From the NCBI RefSeq assembly GCF_002150035.1, contig NZ_NETS01000010.1, positions 1,178,001-1,242,000 on the forward strand: a stretch of DNA of 64,000 nucleotides. Reading direction: 5' to 3'. Origin of the DNA: Leptospira venezuelensis. Its GTDB lineage: Bacteria; Spirochaetota; Leptospiria; Leptospirales; Leptospiraceae. Below the pieces are notes generated by a model. The model saw nothing but the letters and a program-made list of their open reading frames with translations. It did not search any database and was not told where the DNA came from. Shown here in pieces: positions 24,899-34,227 of this stretch (positions are counted from its first letter, which is position 1; each line of letters begins with the position of its first letter). The position numbers and the translations under genes were made by a program.

Positions 24899-26395
24899 AT
24901 GTTTTATCCTAGATTTCTAGACTCGGTCACTTCCCGATTTCAGGTCGGACCGAAACCGACTCTTACCTTTTCCCTGGCTTTCCTTCTTTTGTCCCTTCTT
25001 TTTTATGATTGCGGAAAAGCGGAGAGAAGTCCCGAAAAACTGGTATTTTCACTACCTTCTGATCCAATCTCTTTAGATCCTATCCGATCCACTGACTTAT
25101 CTTCCAGAATTGTTCTAAAATATATTTACCCTAGACTTTTTGAGATAAATGGAGAAGGTAAGATTCTTCCTTCTTTAGTGAAATCATATAAGTTAGCAGA
25201 AGGTCCCTCATCCAAGGTCAGAAGATTAATTTTGGAACTTCACATTGATTCAAAATTGAATCCAAGTCCTCAAACAGTTCTTGGATCTCTAGAAAGATTA
25301 AGAAATACTCCAGGCCCAAGGAGAAATACATATTCTTTTTTAAAAGGTGGAAAGGTTCTCTCTGATTCCAGTTTGGAAATTTATTTTGAAGGCGGTTTGA
25401 GGGAAACTTTAGAAAAACTTTCATTGCCTCAAGCTTGGATCTATTGTGGTCCACCTGAATCAGTTTGTGGTGATTTTAAATTAGTAGAATGGAAAAGAAA
25501 CAATCATCTTCGATTAGCTGCAAATCATCCTAACGATTTGGGCTCGGAGATTTTGTTTCGAGTTCTTCCGCAGGCAAGCACAGGATTGTATTTATATTTC
25601 AAAGATGAATTGGACTTAATGAAATTGCCTGTCTTCCTTCTCAAAAACTCATTAGTAAAAGAAGATCATATTTCAGTTCGAAAAGGAGGAGGAGTTCAAT
25701 ACATAGCGATCAACGCGAAAGAACCCTGTTTCGATAAGAATTTTAGAAAAGCATTAAATTATTCTGTAGATAAACGTACGATTATCCAGGTGTTATTAGA
25801 AGGCAAGGGAGAAGTTTCCGTAGGCCCATTTCCAAAATCTGTATCTGATTCCTGGACTTCTTCTGAAGAAATTTATCCTTATGATCTTGCGAAAGCAAAA
25901 GAATTACTCTCTAAGTCAGTATGTTATCCTAAAATTTTAGAAAGAGAATTAGAATTTAGGATGAGAGGAGACGAAGAGAATCAAGCAAACGGTGCTGCGA
26001 TCGTACAAAACCTGAAAGAGTTAGGATTAAGGATTAGGATTCTTCCGATGGAAAAAGCTGCATTATATAAAGAGAATGGAGAAGGAAAGGGAGATCTAAC
26101 ATTATTATTTTGGTATGCAGATCTTCCCGGTCCATTTGCATTTTTAGATCCATTATTTGCGGGGGATCGATTTGGAAATGGAGGAAACCGTGCCTTCTAC
26201 TCTAATCCCAAAATGGAAAAAATTTTCCGAGAGATCAGGTCCACCGACAAAACGGATATTAGTCCTCAGATCAAAGAGGCATTTTCACTTTTAAGCGAAG
26301 ATGCTCCTTGGATCTTTTTATGGTCCCCTTATGAGTTATATCTAGTCGGGGACCGTTTGCCAAAAGATCTTAATCGTCGTTCGGATCTTCCTTAA
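24899..26395 (+). CDS. Solute-binding lipoprotein, family 5 (oligopeptide/nickel type)
   Basis: This 498-residue protein has a hydrophobic leader ending in LFYDCGKAE (relaxed lipobox Cys), then the SBP family 5 start KLVFSLPSDPISLDPIRSTD. The conserved YIAINAKEPCFDKNFRKALNYSVDKRTII (split) lies mid-protein, followed by PYDLAKAKELLSK. The C-lobe reads LLFWYADLPGPFAFLDPLF. Family members deliver peptides, nickel or other solutes to Opp/Dpp-type ABC permeases, but none is nearby, so the protein may serve a remote system. The 3' end overlaps the PBP1A gene by 26 nt on the opposite strand. The start lies 9 nt from that of msbA. Confidence 0.85.
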   Translation: MFYPRFLDSVTSRFQVGPKPTLTFSLAFLLLSLLFYDCGKAERSPEKLVFSLPSDPISLDPIRSTDLSSRIVLKYIYPRLFEINGEGKILPSLVKSYKLAEGPSSKVRRLILELHIDSKLNPSPQTVLGSLERLRNTPGPRRNTYSFLKGGKVLSDSSLEIYFEGGLRETLEKLSLPQAWIYCGPPESVCGDFKLVEWKRNNHLRLAANHPNDLGSEILFRVLPQASTGLYLYFKDELDLMKLPVFLLKNSLVKEDHISVRKGGGVQYIAINAKEPCFDKNFRKALNYSVDKRTIIQVLLEGKGEVSVGPFPKSVSDSWTSSEEIYPYDLAKAKELLSKSVCYPKILERELEFRMRGDEENQANGAAIVQNLKELGLRIRILPMEKAALYKENGEGKGDLTLLFWYADLPGPFAFLDPLFAGDRFGNGGNRAFYSNPKMEKIFREIRSTDKTDISPQIKEAFSLLSEDAPWIFLWSPYELYLVGDRLPKDLNRRSDLP

Positions 26396-28763
26396 TTTCA
26401 GGAAGATCTAATTCAACCGCATCTTCTCCGGAAAGAGCTTCCTCAGAACCATTTGTGGTATTTGCCCCCTCTGTTTGGGTAACCGCAGGAGTAGGCGTAC
26501 CTCCGCCTGGCTGGTCTCCTACATAATAGTACTGTCCATATAGAGGATGTTTACATTCTGCTTCATTTGATAAAAGTCCACCGGTTTCTGCACAGATATC
26601 CACTTTCACATAATCGCCGTTAAATGGAGTGATTAAACTATCACCAAAACCTAATGTTCTGGCAACATGAGAAACATATCTAAACCAAATAGAACCACTT
26701 GTTCCGGAACCAGAACCAGGGAAAGGAGCACCTAAGTCGTTACCAACCCACACCGCAGTGACTAAGTTGGGATTTACGCCTGCAAACCAAACATCTCTTA
26801 CTCCTTTTCTGGAGCCCCATCGTTTCTGTGCTTCTTTGGGGGATTGAACTGTTCCTGTTTTTCCACCAAGAGGGAATTTTTCTCCATCTTTTAACGCGAT
26901 CTTGAGTGTACCTTCTTCTGAAACAACTGCTTCTAATAAGTTTAAGGTCATAGCGCAGGCAACAGGGTCTAAAATTTGTTCTGCTTCTTTCGGATCCGGA
27001 ATATTATTCATATAGAGTTCGGAACCTTCGAAATCAGTGATCCTAAGTATTTCCACAGGTTTTACTTTTTTACCGTTGTTCGCAATTGTTGCGTATACAG
27101 TCGCTAGTTCCTTGGGAGACAACTCTCCGGAACCTAGTGCCAATGTAAGATTATGTTGAAACCTTCTACTCAGCTCCGAGCTATCTAAATCTAAAATTTT
27201 TCCGAGAGTGTGGATAAAATCGCCGACGCCAATTTCATCCATAAACTTAACAGCAACTGTGTTCACCGATTGAGCAAATGCAGTTCTGACCTGCATTGCA
27301 CCTCTATGGCCTTTATACCAGTTTTTAGGAGCGTAACCTCTGATCTTGATCGGCTCATCTACAACAATGGAAGTAGGTGTAGCTATCCGCTTTTCGAATG
27401 CCATCAGATATACAAGCCCCTTGATAACGGAACCTGGTTGTCTTACCGCTGAAACTGCACGATTGAGTCTAAATATATTAGAAATTTTATAACTACCAAC
27501 CATTGCTTCCACATATCCATTTGTAGGATTGATGGAGATTAAACTTCCGTTCATATTTTCGATGATCTTATTTTGTTTGGAAACTTCTTCTGTTTTACCA
27601 GATTTTATGAAATTTGCTTTATCTTCGGAAAGTTTTTTGCGGACAGCTTCTATTCCTTCTCTGAGAGAACGTTCTGCAGCTTCTTGTTTATCATAATCTA
27701 AGGTGGTATAAACATTCATACCACGACTTTCTAAATCTATCTCTGAGAAGTTTTCGATCACGAATTGGCGGATTCCAAAATTAAAATCAGAAGCCAGATT
27801 GATCGTAAAATCCTTATCAAATCCATATTTTCCGATCTCGGAGGTAATGACTACTTTGTCCTCGTCTTCCTTAGTTTCTTCTACCACATAAAAAGATTTG
27901 AACTTACGGATGTTCGCATCTACCTTCTTATCAAAATCTTTTTCAATAGATTTAGGATTTGGATGAAGGTTTTGGTTTTTGCCCATGACAGTCATAACCA
28001 TCTTCTGCCTTTTGAGCGCTATCTTAGGATTTCTGACGGCATTATAGTTAGAAGGAGCCGGAATTGTTCCCACGAGCAGAGCCGCTTCTGCAGGAGTTAA
28101 TTCATATGCAGGTTTATTAAAGTAATAACGAGAAGCCTCTTCCACTCCAGTATTTCCTTCTCCCAAGAAAATACGATTTAGATACATAGCTAAGATCGTA
28201 TTTTTATCAAACTTACTTTCTAAGTAAAATGTGCAGTAAAATTCGGTGAGCTTATTGAACACATTTCGAGCGCCCAGATCCAAAGTGAGCTTTGCTAATT
28301 GTTGAGTAAGAGTAGAACCACCTTGCTTTTGGAAAGTGGTGAGGTTTACAATGATTGCCCTAAGTAATGCAGTGAAATTTACACCATTATGTTCGTAAAA
28401 GTCTCTATCTTCAGAACTGAGCAAGGCCCATATTATATTTCCATGATTTGCTAAATTATCAGTGCGAATTGGTCTGAATTTTCTGCGGGAAAATTCGCCG
28501 ATCAATTTTCCGTTTTTATCTAAGATGCGGATCGGTTTGATCTCATTTGGATCGTATGCATCCGAAACTTCTCTCTGGAAAGTTTCTAAATTGCGGGCAA
28601 CTTCTTCCTGTTTGGTGAGCCATACTACGTAGGATCCTCCAATCAAAAACGAAAAGACTACGATCCCGGAAATGATCGAATATTTGAGGATGGATCTCCA
28701 ATTTGTTTTAGAATATTGGAGGATAGAAGTTAAAATTCCAAGGATACGATCTTTGATGTTCAT
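26370..28763 (-). CDS. Penicillin-binding protein 1A (bifunctional class A)
   Basis: This 797-residue peptidoglycan synthase has a TM anchor at about 29-50. A glycosyltransferase domain follows (EDRDFYEHNGVN, GGSTLTQQLAKL, YLNRIFLGEG, EAALLVGTIPAPSNYN). The transpeptidase domain has the SxxK motif in QPGSVIKGLVYL, the SxN motif in SVNTVAVKF and the KTGT box in GGKTGTVQSP, all intact. An OB-like insertion lies between the two domains. The C-terminal tail is Gly/Pro/Thr-rich, then acidic (GSEEALSGEDAVELDLPEI), and probably disordered. It polymerises and cross-links the wall. It is convergent with the binding-protein gene and overlaps it by 26 nt. Confidence 0.93.
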   Translation of the reverse strand: MNIKDRILGILTSILQYSKTNWRSILKYSIISGIVVFSFLIGGSYVVWLTKQEEVARNLETFQREVSDAYDPNEIKPIRILDKNGKLIGEFSRRKFRPIRTDNLANHGNIIWALLSSEDRDFYEHNGVNFTALLRAIIVNLTTFQKQGGSTLTQQLAKLTLDLGARNVFNKLTEFYCTFYLESKFDKNTILAMYLNRIFLGEGNTGVEEASRYYFNKPAYELTPAEAALLVGTIPAPSNYNAVRNPKIALKRQKMVMTVMGKNQNLHPNPKSIEKDFDKKVDANIRKFKSFYVVEETKEDEDKVVITSEIGKYGFDKDFTINLASDFNFGIRQFVIENFSEIDLESRGMNVYTTLDYDKQEAAERSLREGIEAVRKKLSEDKANFIKSGKTEEVSKQNKIIENMNGSLISINPTNGYVEAMVGSYKISNIFRLNRAVSAVRQPGSVIKGLVYLMAFEKRIATPTSIVVDEPIKIRGYAPKNWYKGHRGAMQVRTAFAQSVNTVAVKFMDEIGVGDFIHTLGKILDLDSSELSRRFQHNLTLALGSGELSPKELATVYATIANNGKKVKPVEILRITDFEGSELYMNNIPDPKEAEQILDPVACAMTLNLLEAVVSEEGTLKIALKDGEKFPLGGKTGTVQSPKEAQKRWGSRKGVRDVWFAGVNPNLVTAVWVGNDLGAPFPGSGSGTSGSIWFRYVSHVARTLGFGDSLITPFNGDYVKVDICAETGGLLSNEAECKHPLYGQYYYVGDQPGGGTPTPAVTQTEGANTTNGSEEALSGEDAVELDLPEIKEDPNDD

Positions 28764-28970
28764 AAGGTCCGTCGGTCGGTTTTCCGTTGTAAGTTAGGGA
28801 AAGAAAAGGACTTTTTTGCAGATTTTTGTCCGGATTCACCCATCTTATGTCGGTAGAAAACATATCCTGAAACAGCGAAAGAACGGACAAATAAAGAACG
28901 ATTCTGGTAGACAGTTCCTAAATTCTATGTCCAATAAAGTTTTGCTTTGGGCAATCGAAGACTTAGAACA

Positions 28971-29873
28971 ATGGAAGACCTGCCTTACAAAAAAGAAATT
29001 TCTCTCCGCCATCATTCTCCTTTCCCCACAAAGACTGAGATCTGGCCAAAGGTAAAACTATTATTCGGAAGAGAAGGAATTCCTACAGATCTATCTCATC
29101 TCTATTTGAATGAGCCTGGGGAATCCTGGGCCAATCTGGGGTATTGGGAGCACACAAAAGAATATGGAACTGCCTGCGCGAATTTAGCGGAACATTTGGG
29201 GGCATTAGCTGGTTTGGATGGCGACTCTAAACTTTTAGATCTTGGATTTGGATGCGGGGATCAATTTAAAATTTGGGAAAATACATTTGGAGTAAATGTT
29301 TCGAATATTTACGGGATCAATATTTCTAAGATCCAAATTGAATTCGCAAAAAGACGTTATGAGGGTAGAGGCAGTTCTCCTAATTTAATATTAGGAAGTG
29401 CAGAAGGTTTATCAGAATTCGAAGATAGAACCTTTGATGCTGTGCTTGCTTTAGATAGTTTGTATTTTATGCCAAATCGAAACCGATTGGTTGGAGAAAT
29501 TTATAGGATCTTAAAACCAGGAGGAGTATTTGTATCTGCAGAGATATTGCTTTCTGATCGAAAAATTTCTTATTGGGAAACCTTCAAAAGAAATTTGATC
29601 TCAAAAATGGCAAAGATGTCTTCTGATCTCAAAAAGGTAGAAGGTATTGTCTCAGAATATTCCGCTATAGGATTCAATTTCGAAGTTTTAGAAAGAATAG
29701 ACCCGTTTGTATTTCCGGGATTTTCTCAATTCATATTAGAAAAGATTAAATCAGAAAAGAAGATCCCTAAAAGGCTCGCAGGAAGATACGAGATGTTAGG
29801 GGAATACTTCGGCTCCGAAACGATCAAAAAACATTTTGAATATTGGATCTACAAAGTCAGAAAACCTGAATAA
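28971..29873 (+). CDS. Class I SAM-dependent methyltransferase (type 11)
   Basis: The ATG at 28971 is preferred over the TTG at 28947; neither has a strong ribosome site. The 300-residue protein shows methyltransferase motif I SKLLDLGFGCGDQ (about 86-97), motif II NIYGINISKIQIEFAK, motif IV TFDAVLALDSLYFM and post-motif RILKPGGVFVSAE. There is no signal peptide. The fold is close to sterol- and fatty-acid-modifying methyltransferases of the UbiE/cyclopropane-synthase type, but the acceptor is unknown. It converges with an FAD amine-oxidase-like gene, the two stops 3 nt apart. That enzyme class often accompanies lipid methyltransferases. Confidence 0.85.
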   Translation: MEDLPYKKEISLRHHSPFPTKTEIWPKVKLLFGREGIPTDLSHLYLNEPGESWANLGYWEHTKEYGTACANLAEHLGALAGLDGDSKLLDLGFGCGDQFKIWENTFGVNVSNIYGINISKIQIEFAKRRYEGRGSSPNLILGSAEGLSEFEDRTFDAVLALDSLYFMPNRNRLVGEIYRILKPGGVFVSAEILLSDRKISYWETFKRNLISKMAKMSSDLKKVEGIVSEYSAIGFNFEVLERIDPFVFPGFSQFILEKIKSEKKIPKRLAGRYEMLGEYFGSETIKKHFEYWIYKVRKPE

Positions 29874-29876
29874 ATT

Positions 29877-31133
29877 TTAAGATTTTAGAGAACCTTCTAC
29901 CCATCTTTTTACGTCGAGGGATGTAGAAACCCCTGCTTCTAAAAGTGGCATTCCATACTTAGCATATGAACCGCAAAGCCATACTTTTTTGTCCGGAAGT
30001 TCTTGCAGTTCTTTCAGCTCTTCTAAGATTTTTCGAGAGGCAAGATCAATTACAGGCCTTTCGAATTTTGATCTGCTGATAAAATCTTTTTCGTTCGGTT
30101 CTACGAGTGGGTTCCAGGTTTGGAATACGGCCTTACCTTTCATGGAGGGAAGAACCTTGTTCAAAAGGATAGTAGCAGTTGCAGTAGAACTATCTTGTGA
30201 GAGAGAGAAACACATTGGTGCCCAATGCCTTTTCTGTTTGGGCATGAACTTTTCATCTGAATGAACTACAACTTCAGAAGCTTCATATTTAAGTTTAGAA
30301 AGTAGATCTTTTTCTTTAGAATATTCGTCGGGAAGAATAGAAATGGCCTGGTTTGCAGGAGCTGCAACAACTACTCTATCAAAAAGTTCCTCTCCATTAT
30401 TAAAAATAAGTTTTACTTTATCTTTTTCTAAAACGATCTTTTTTGGATCTGTGCTCAAACGTACGGAAGAAGTTCTTTTAGAAAGTTTTTCAGTAACATC
30501 TCTGGTTCCTTTCTCCGGAGTTAAAAATCTGAGGAACTTTAAGCCACTAGAATGATAACCTACTACGACCTCTGCGGGATAGTTTTTGGCACTTTCAGAA
30601 GTGCAGGTATTGATAGTGGAGAACATAGGGATCAGATAAAGATCTTCGAATTCCACAGAATAGCCAAACCTGCTTAAGAACTGAGAAATAGTAAGTTGTT
30701 CTCCTTCTAGTGATTGTAGTTCTCTTTCAGATTCTTCGTAAAAACGGATTGCATCTGAAAAAATACGTCTAGAAGTTTTATTAGAAAAACAAACCCAGTA
30801 AGGGATCGGAACAAAATTGCCTCCGATACCCAAAGTAGAAAAACCGAAATACGTAGTACCGTCTCCGTAATTTAGGGAAAACGAATAGTCTACCGGTCTT
30901 ACTTCGATGCCTGCTTCTTTATATAGATCTAAAAGGCAGGGATAATAATTTCGTTTAAATGCTCTAAAAGGAACATCTACTCGGATAGAATGTCCGTTGG
31001 AAAAAAGATCGGTGCCATGAGCATCCATACCGACCAAAGGATGTTTTTCTATAAGTGAGACTTCGTGTTCTTTGCCCAAGTACCAAGATGCACTTAAGCC
31101 GGCGATTCCACTGCCGATGACCGCTATTTTCAT
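29877..31133 (-). CDS. FAD-dependent amine-oxidase-like oxidoreductase
   Basis: This 418-residue protein starts with the dinucleotide-binding fingerprint IAVIGSGIAGLSASWYLG (GxGxxG) and ends with the FAD-closing motif VWLCGSYAKYGMPLLEAGVSTS. Between them it looks like the NAD(P)/FAD amine oxidase/protoporphyrinogen-oxidase-like family, with VGMDAHGTDLFSNG where substrate-specific residues usually lie. Relatives act on fatty-acid chains or carotenoid-like substrates, frequently beside cyclopropane fatty-acid synthases. The nearby methyltransferase is a possible partner, but it is on the opposite strand. No signal peptide is apparent. Confidence 0.82.
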   Translation of the reverse strand: MKIAVIGSGIAGLSASWYLGKEHEVSLIEKHPLVGMDAHGTDLFSNGHSIRVDVPFRAFKRNYYPCLLDLYKEAGIEVRPVDYSFSLNYGDGTTYFGFSTLGIGGNFVPIPYWVCFSNKTSRRIFSDAIRFYEESERELQSLEGEQLTISQFLSRFGYSVEFEDLYLIPMFSTINTCTSESAKNYPAEVVVGYHSSGLKFLRFLTPEKGTRDVTEKLSKRTSSVRLSTDPKKIVLEKDKVKLIFNNGEELFDRVVVAAPANQAISILPDEYSKEKDLLSKLKYEASEVVVHSDEKFMPKQKRHWAPMCFSLSQDSSTATATILLNKVLPSMKGKAVFQTWNPLVEPNEKDFISRSKFERPVIDLASRKILEELKELQELPDKKVWLCGSYAKYGMPLLEAGVSTSLDVKRWVEGSLKS

Positions 31134-31219
31134 TCCGGATTAAAATCCTTTCTTAAAACAAAAATACAAGGTAAAACCTGAATTTAAGGAAGGAATGCTA
31201 CAAAAAAGGAACCGAACGA

Positions 31220-33064
31220 TCAGTCTACAATCTGTAACACAACTCTTCTATTCCTTTGACGGTCCGAAGCGTTATCATTGGAAGAAATTGGTTGGCTATC
31301 TCCAAAACCTTGAGTCCTAACTCTTTCACTGTCGATTCCATGTTTTGCGATCAAATAGTCTGCCACCGCTTTTGCTCTGTTTTCTGAAAGTTCCAGGTTC
31401 CGTTCCTTTTTGCCTACGTTGTCCGTATGACCTTCGACGGAGATTTTGAGTTTAGGATTCGATTTTAAAAAAATCCCTAAACGATCCAGCTCAGGTTCAG
31501 AATCCTTGGAGATCTCGAATTTGTTTGTCTCAAAAAATAAATTGTTTAGCAGAATTTGTCGACCCACCGCCAGAGCCGGAAGACGAAATTCTACATCTAA
31601 TTTTGCGTCTTCTTGTTTGGATTCTGTAAGGTCGATATTTCTGGAAACGGAAAGATGGCCTGGCTTCTCCGCATAAAAACCATATTTTTCGCCATATGGC
31701 AGGACTAAACTGAATGAACCGGTTTTAGTATCACTTTTAGCACTTCCTCTTTTTTCCAAACGTGTTAAGGATTCATAATGTATTTCTGCCCCTAATGGAT
31801 TCCCTTCTTCATCCAAAACTTTTCCGTTGATCACAACAACAGGGTTTGGCCGGAAATCACGGGGAAGATAAGCCATGTAAAGCTGACCTTCTTTACTTAC
31901 ATATGCCCAGTCGCTATTGACTGGAATAGAGAAGAAGTTTACACCTTTTAGATTGGCAGAGACTTCTACAGGTTTAGTCCAATTGTCCCAGCCTTCTCCG
32001 ATTCTTTTAGTTACATATACTGAAAGACCTTTATGTCCGTCGCTGCAGAAATAAAGAGTTCTATCATCCCCAGCTAAAAATGGAGCAGTTTCCTCGGACG
32101 AAGTATTTACAACCTCTCCTAAGTTTTTTCCAAGAGAGAAGGAACCATCTTCCTTTTGGATACTCACGTAAAGATCCAACTTTCCATAAGAATCAGGTTG
32201 TTGAACTGAATAGATTAAAATCCTTCCGGAAGAAGAAAGAGTAGAACCACCAAAAACGGAAGTATTATTTTTCAGATATATATTTGAAAACTCCGGAAAG
32301 TTGATCGCCTTGGGATAAGACCAACTTCCTTTATCCTTATAACTTTTATATAATGGAACTGTTGCCTTATTTTGGAGCTGAGTGAGTTTGCGAAGATATT
32401 CGTAAGCGAGTTGTTCTTCCTTCAAACGGAATTCCATCTCGTCCCTTGTTTTTTTTCTCAGCTCTTCTCTTTTTTCTTGGAACTCAACCTGGATTTTATG
32501 AGTAGCCTCGTCATCACCAAAGGAACCAAAAACGAATAATTCATTATTACTGGGAAGAACTGCAATTACTGCTGAGTTCAGATCGTTATTCAAAGGAGCC
32601 GGCATCTCTTTTCCGTCTCTCCAAAACCCTCTGTCGTCTTTCTCTGCAAACCAAATCCTTTGGGTACCTGATTTGCCCTTGCTAGAATACACTGTCCAGA
32701 AGATGGATTGTCCGTCAGGAGTCACAGTGGGATTAAAAGCGAAGTAACCTCTATTCACATAGTTAGGAATTTTTTTCAAGGTCCAATCGGCAAGACCCTT
32801 GGATTCTGAAAAAGGATAGGTCTCATAACGTATCGGATCACAATTTTCGCCTCTCATTTGGCATAGAACACGAATGGTTTGATTATGAAGCCTGGAAAGT
32901 TCAGGACTCAGATCGTTGGAAAGGACTTGGATGAACTCGTTACCAGTGCCTAACATTCTACCGAATTGTAGAAGTTTACCTTCGACAATCTTTTCCTCGG
33001 CAAGAAGATCCGAAGAGAAAAATAGAAAAATAAAAGAAAGTAAAACAGGAAGAAGACGGTTCAT
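31220..33064 (-). CDS. OmpA-family envelope protein with PD40 propeller-like domain
   Basis: A signal peptide (MNRLLPVLLSFIFLFFSSDLLA) is followed by a beta-propeller-like region at about 90-385. It has PD40-type strands such as TPDGQSIFWTVYSSKGKSG and GDDRTLYFCSDGHKGLSVYV. A carboxypeptidase-regulatory-like fold comes next (about 395-480; INGKVLDEEGNPLGAEI). The C-terminal OmpA peptidoglycan-binding domain starts near 500 (LLNNLFFETNKFEISKDS, VEGHTDNVGKKERNLELS, RVRTQGFGDSQP). The OmpA domain retains the Asp and Arg that contact diaminopimelate. The protein probably tethers the outer membrane to the wall. Related architectures in Leptospira are annotated as Loa22-like or PD40/OmpA proteins. 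Confidence 0.88.
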   Translation of the reverse strand: MNRLLPVLLSFIFLFFSSDLLAEEKIVEGKLLQFGRMLGTGNEFIQVLSNDLSPELSRLHNQTIRVLCQMRGENCDPIRYETYPFSESKGLADWTLKKIPNYVNRGYFAFNPTVTPDGQSIFWTVYSSKGKSGTQRIWFAEKDDRGFWRDGKEMPAPLNNDLNSAVIAVLPSNNELFVFGSFGDDEATHKIQVEFQEKREELRKKTRDEMEFRLKEEQLAYEYLRKLTQLQNKATVPLYKSYKDKGSWSYPKAINFPEFSNIYLKNNTSVFGGSTLSSSGRILIYSVQQPDSYGKLDLYVSIQKEDGSFSLGKNLGEVVNTSSEETAPFLAGDDRTLYFCSDGHKGLSVYVTKRIGEGWDNWTKPVEVSANLKGVNFFSIPVNSDWAYVSKEGQLYMAYLPRDFRPNPVVVINGKVLDEEGNPLGAEIHYESLTRLEKRGSAKSDTKTGSFSLVLPYGEKYGFYAEKPGHLSVSRNIDLTESKQEDAKLDVEFRLPALAVGRQILLNNLFFETNKFEISKDSEPELDRLGIFLKSNPKLKISVEGHTDNVGKKERNLELSENRAKAVADYLIAKHGIDSERVRTQGFGDSQPISSNDNASDRQRNRRVVLQIVD

Positions 33065-33133
33065 ATTATATGTTTCGGAGAATAATATCTGAGCCGGAAG
33101 AGGAGAAAAGAAAAAATTAATATAGGGAAGGGA

Positions 33134-33355
33134 TCAGACGATCCGGTCGGGAAAAAATTTGCGGATCAGAAAAAGACCGACCAATATAACAACAAAATTG
33201 AAAGTAGAAGAAACAGGAATAAAGACTAGCTTAGGAGGCACTTTGTCCTTAGACTTGCGACGGCTTGCAGTAAAAGCCGCCCCAAAACTCAAAACTAAGC
33301 CGGATATAAATGAAATCTCAGGCAGATCCTTCTCATCATAAAGATAGGAGCTCAA
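33134..33355 (-). CDS. Possible small membrane protein, two hydrophobic segments
   Basis: This 73-residue frame starts with TTG. It has two hydrophobic stretches (ISFISGLVLSFGAAFTAS and FNFVVILVGLFLIRKF) with a basic loop between them (RRKSKDKVPPK), a plausible inner-membrane hairpin. Only a weak GGAA precedes the start, and no family is recognised. It sits between the OmpA-type gene and a small secreted gene on the same strand. It could be a chance frame. Confidence 0.35.
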   Translation of the reverse strand: MSSYLYDEKDLPEISFISGLVLSFGAAFTASRRKSKDKVPPKLVFIPVSSTFNFVVILVGLFLIRKFFPDRIV

Positions 33356-33384
33356 ACTTTCCGAGACTACTACGGTTTATAAAC

Positions 33385-33645
33385 TTAATTACAGCTACAA
33401 GCGGAACCTTTTCCTCCAATTGATTGAGCGTAATTATCAGCATCCGAAGAATAATCGAATTCTTTTAGAAGACATACATTGGATCCACGAGCGGATTTCA
33501 TCTGGTCTAAAGTGCGGGAATCCGCTTCAATTTTACCGTCAGCGCAAAAGACGCTGTATTTAGTATTCGCTTGGACTTTTGAAGAAGAGAAAGCTAAACC
33601 CAAAATCAAAATACTTCCACAAATTGCTAGCCATAATTTGAACAT
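33385..33645 (-). CDS. Small secreted cysteine-containing protein
   Basis: The ATG at 33645 is preceded by GGAG at an 8-nt spacing; an upstream ATG would add 18 residues without support. The 86-residue product has a signal peptide (LWLAICGSILILGLAFSSSKVQA). The short mature domain carries four cysteines (FCADG, NVCLL, SACSC). Two disulfides and a small compact fold are likely. No family is recognised. It stands alone between intergenic regions, so regulation and role cannot be inferred. Confidence 0.6.
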   Translation of the reverse strand: MFKLWLAICGSILILGLAFSSSKVQANTKYSVFCADGKIEADSRTLDQMKSARGSNVCLLKEFDYSSDADNYAQSIGGKGSACSCN

Positions 33646-33797
33646 AAAGAAACTCCAAAAACTAAAAAGCGAGAATACCTTCTTCTGAAGCTCTTTCAAT
33701 AAATTTTTGACTTAAATAAAAGATAAAGATCCTACTTTTACGCGCAAAAGAAATCAGATCAATTGTATACGAGGATTTGAAAAGAAGGTCAGAATAG

Positions 33798-33851
33798 TTT
33801 GTAGGAGTTCCAACAACAGAGGAATCTTGCCATGTTGGAACTCCTACAAAA
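33798..33851. repeat. Long perfect inverted repeat, 18-bp arms (GTAGGAGTTCCAACA core)
   Basis: TTTGTAGGAGTTCCAACA and its exact complement flank 17 nt, immediately beyond the DoxX stop. I recall similar GTAGGAGTTCC palindromes scattered through Leptospira intergenic DNA. That is memory, not a search. It could serve as a terminator or be a dispersed palindromic element. Coordinates may be off by one base. Confidence 0.7.
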
Positions 33852-33861
33852 GGGAAAAAAT

Positions 33862-34227
33862 TCAATACGTAAAAGTATAAGCCCAGTAAATCAGAAGTAA
33901 TTGTAAAGGAAGTCTTAAAATTAGTGCCCAAGTAGGAGGGTCTTTTCTGGTTCTTGACTGAAAATGATATACGTTAGCTGGAAACACAGCTATCAAAAGA
34001 AACACCACACCCCACGCAGCTAATACTTTAGTTTGAGGAAAGAAAAGCCCAATGCCCAAAGCGATCTCTGCAATGCCGCTAAGTTGGACCATAAGTTTAT
34101 GATAAGGAATCCAAGGTGGCATGATCCGCATATAAAATTTAGGGATCACAAAATGAAGAATGCCGGCGATCGTATAAATGGTCGCCATGATCCAGAGACT
34201 GATAGATTTAGCGTCTAGGTTTTCCAT
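33862..34227 (-). CDS. DoxX-like four-helix membrane protein
   Basis: This 121-residue protein has four hydrophobic helices and the DoxX-family layout. TM1 carries IAGILHFVIPKFYMRIMPPW, TM2 has LSGIAEIALGIGLFF, TM3 is VLAAWGVVFLLIAVFPANVYH, and TM4 is LILRLPLQLLLIYWAY. DoxX proteins are inner-membrane components linked to quinone and redox or oxidative-stress functions, mostly poorly defined. The gene is monocistronic. A long inverted repeat follows its stop. Confidence 0.8.
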   Translation of the reverse strand: MENLDAKSISLWIMATIYTIAGILHFVIPKFYMRIMPPWIPYHKLMVQLSGIAEIALGIGLFFPQTKVLAAWGVVFLLIAVFPANVYHFQSRTRKDPPTWALILRLPLQLLLIYWAYTFTY

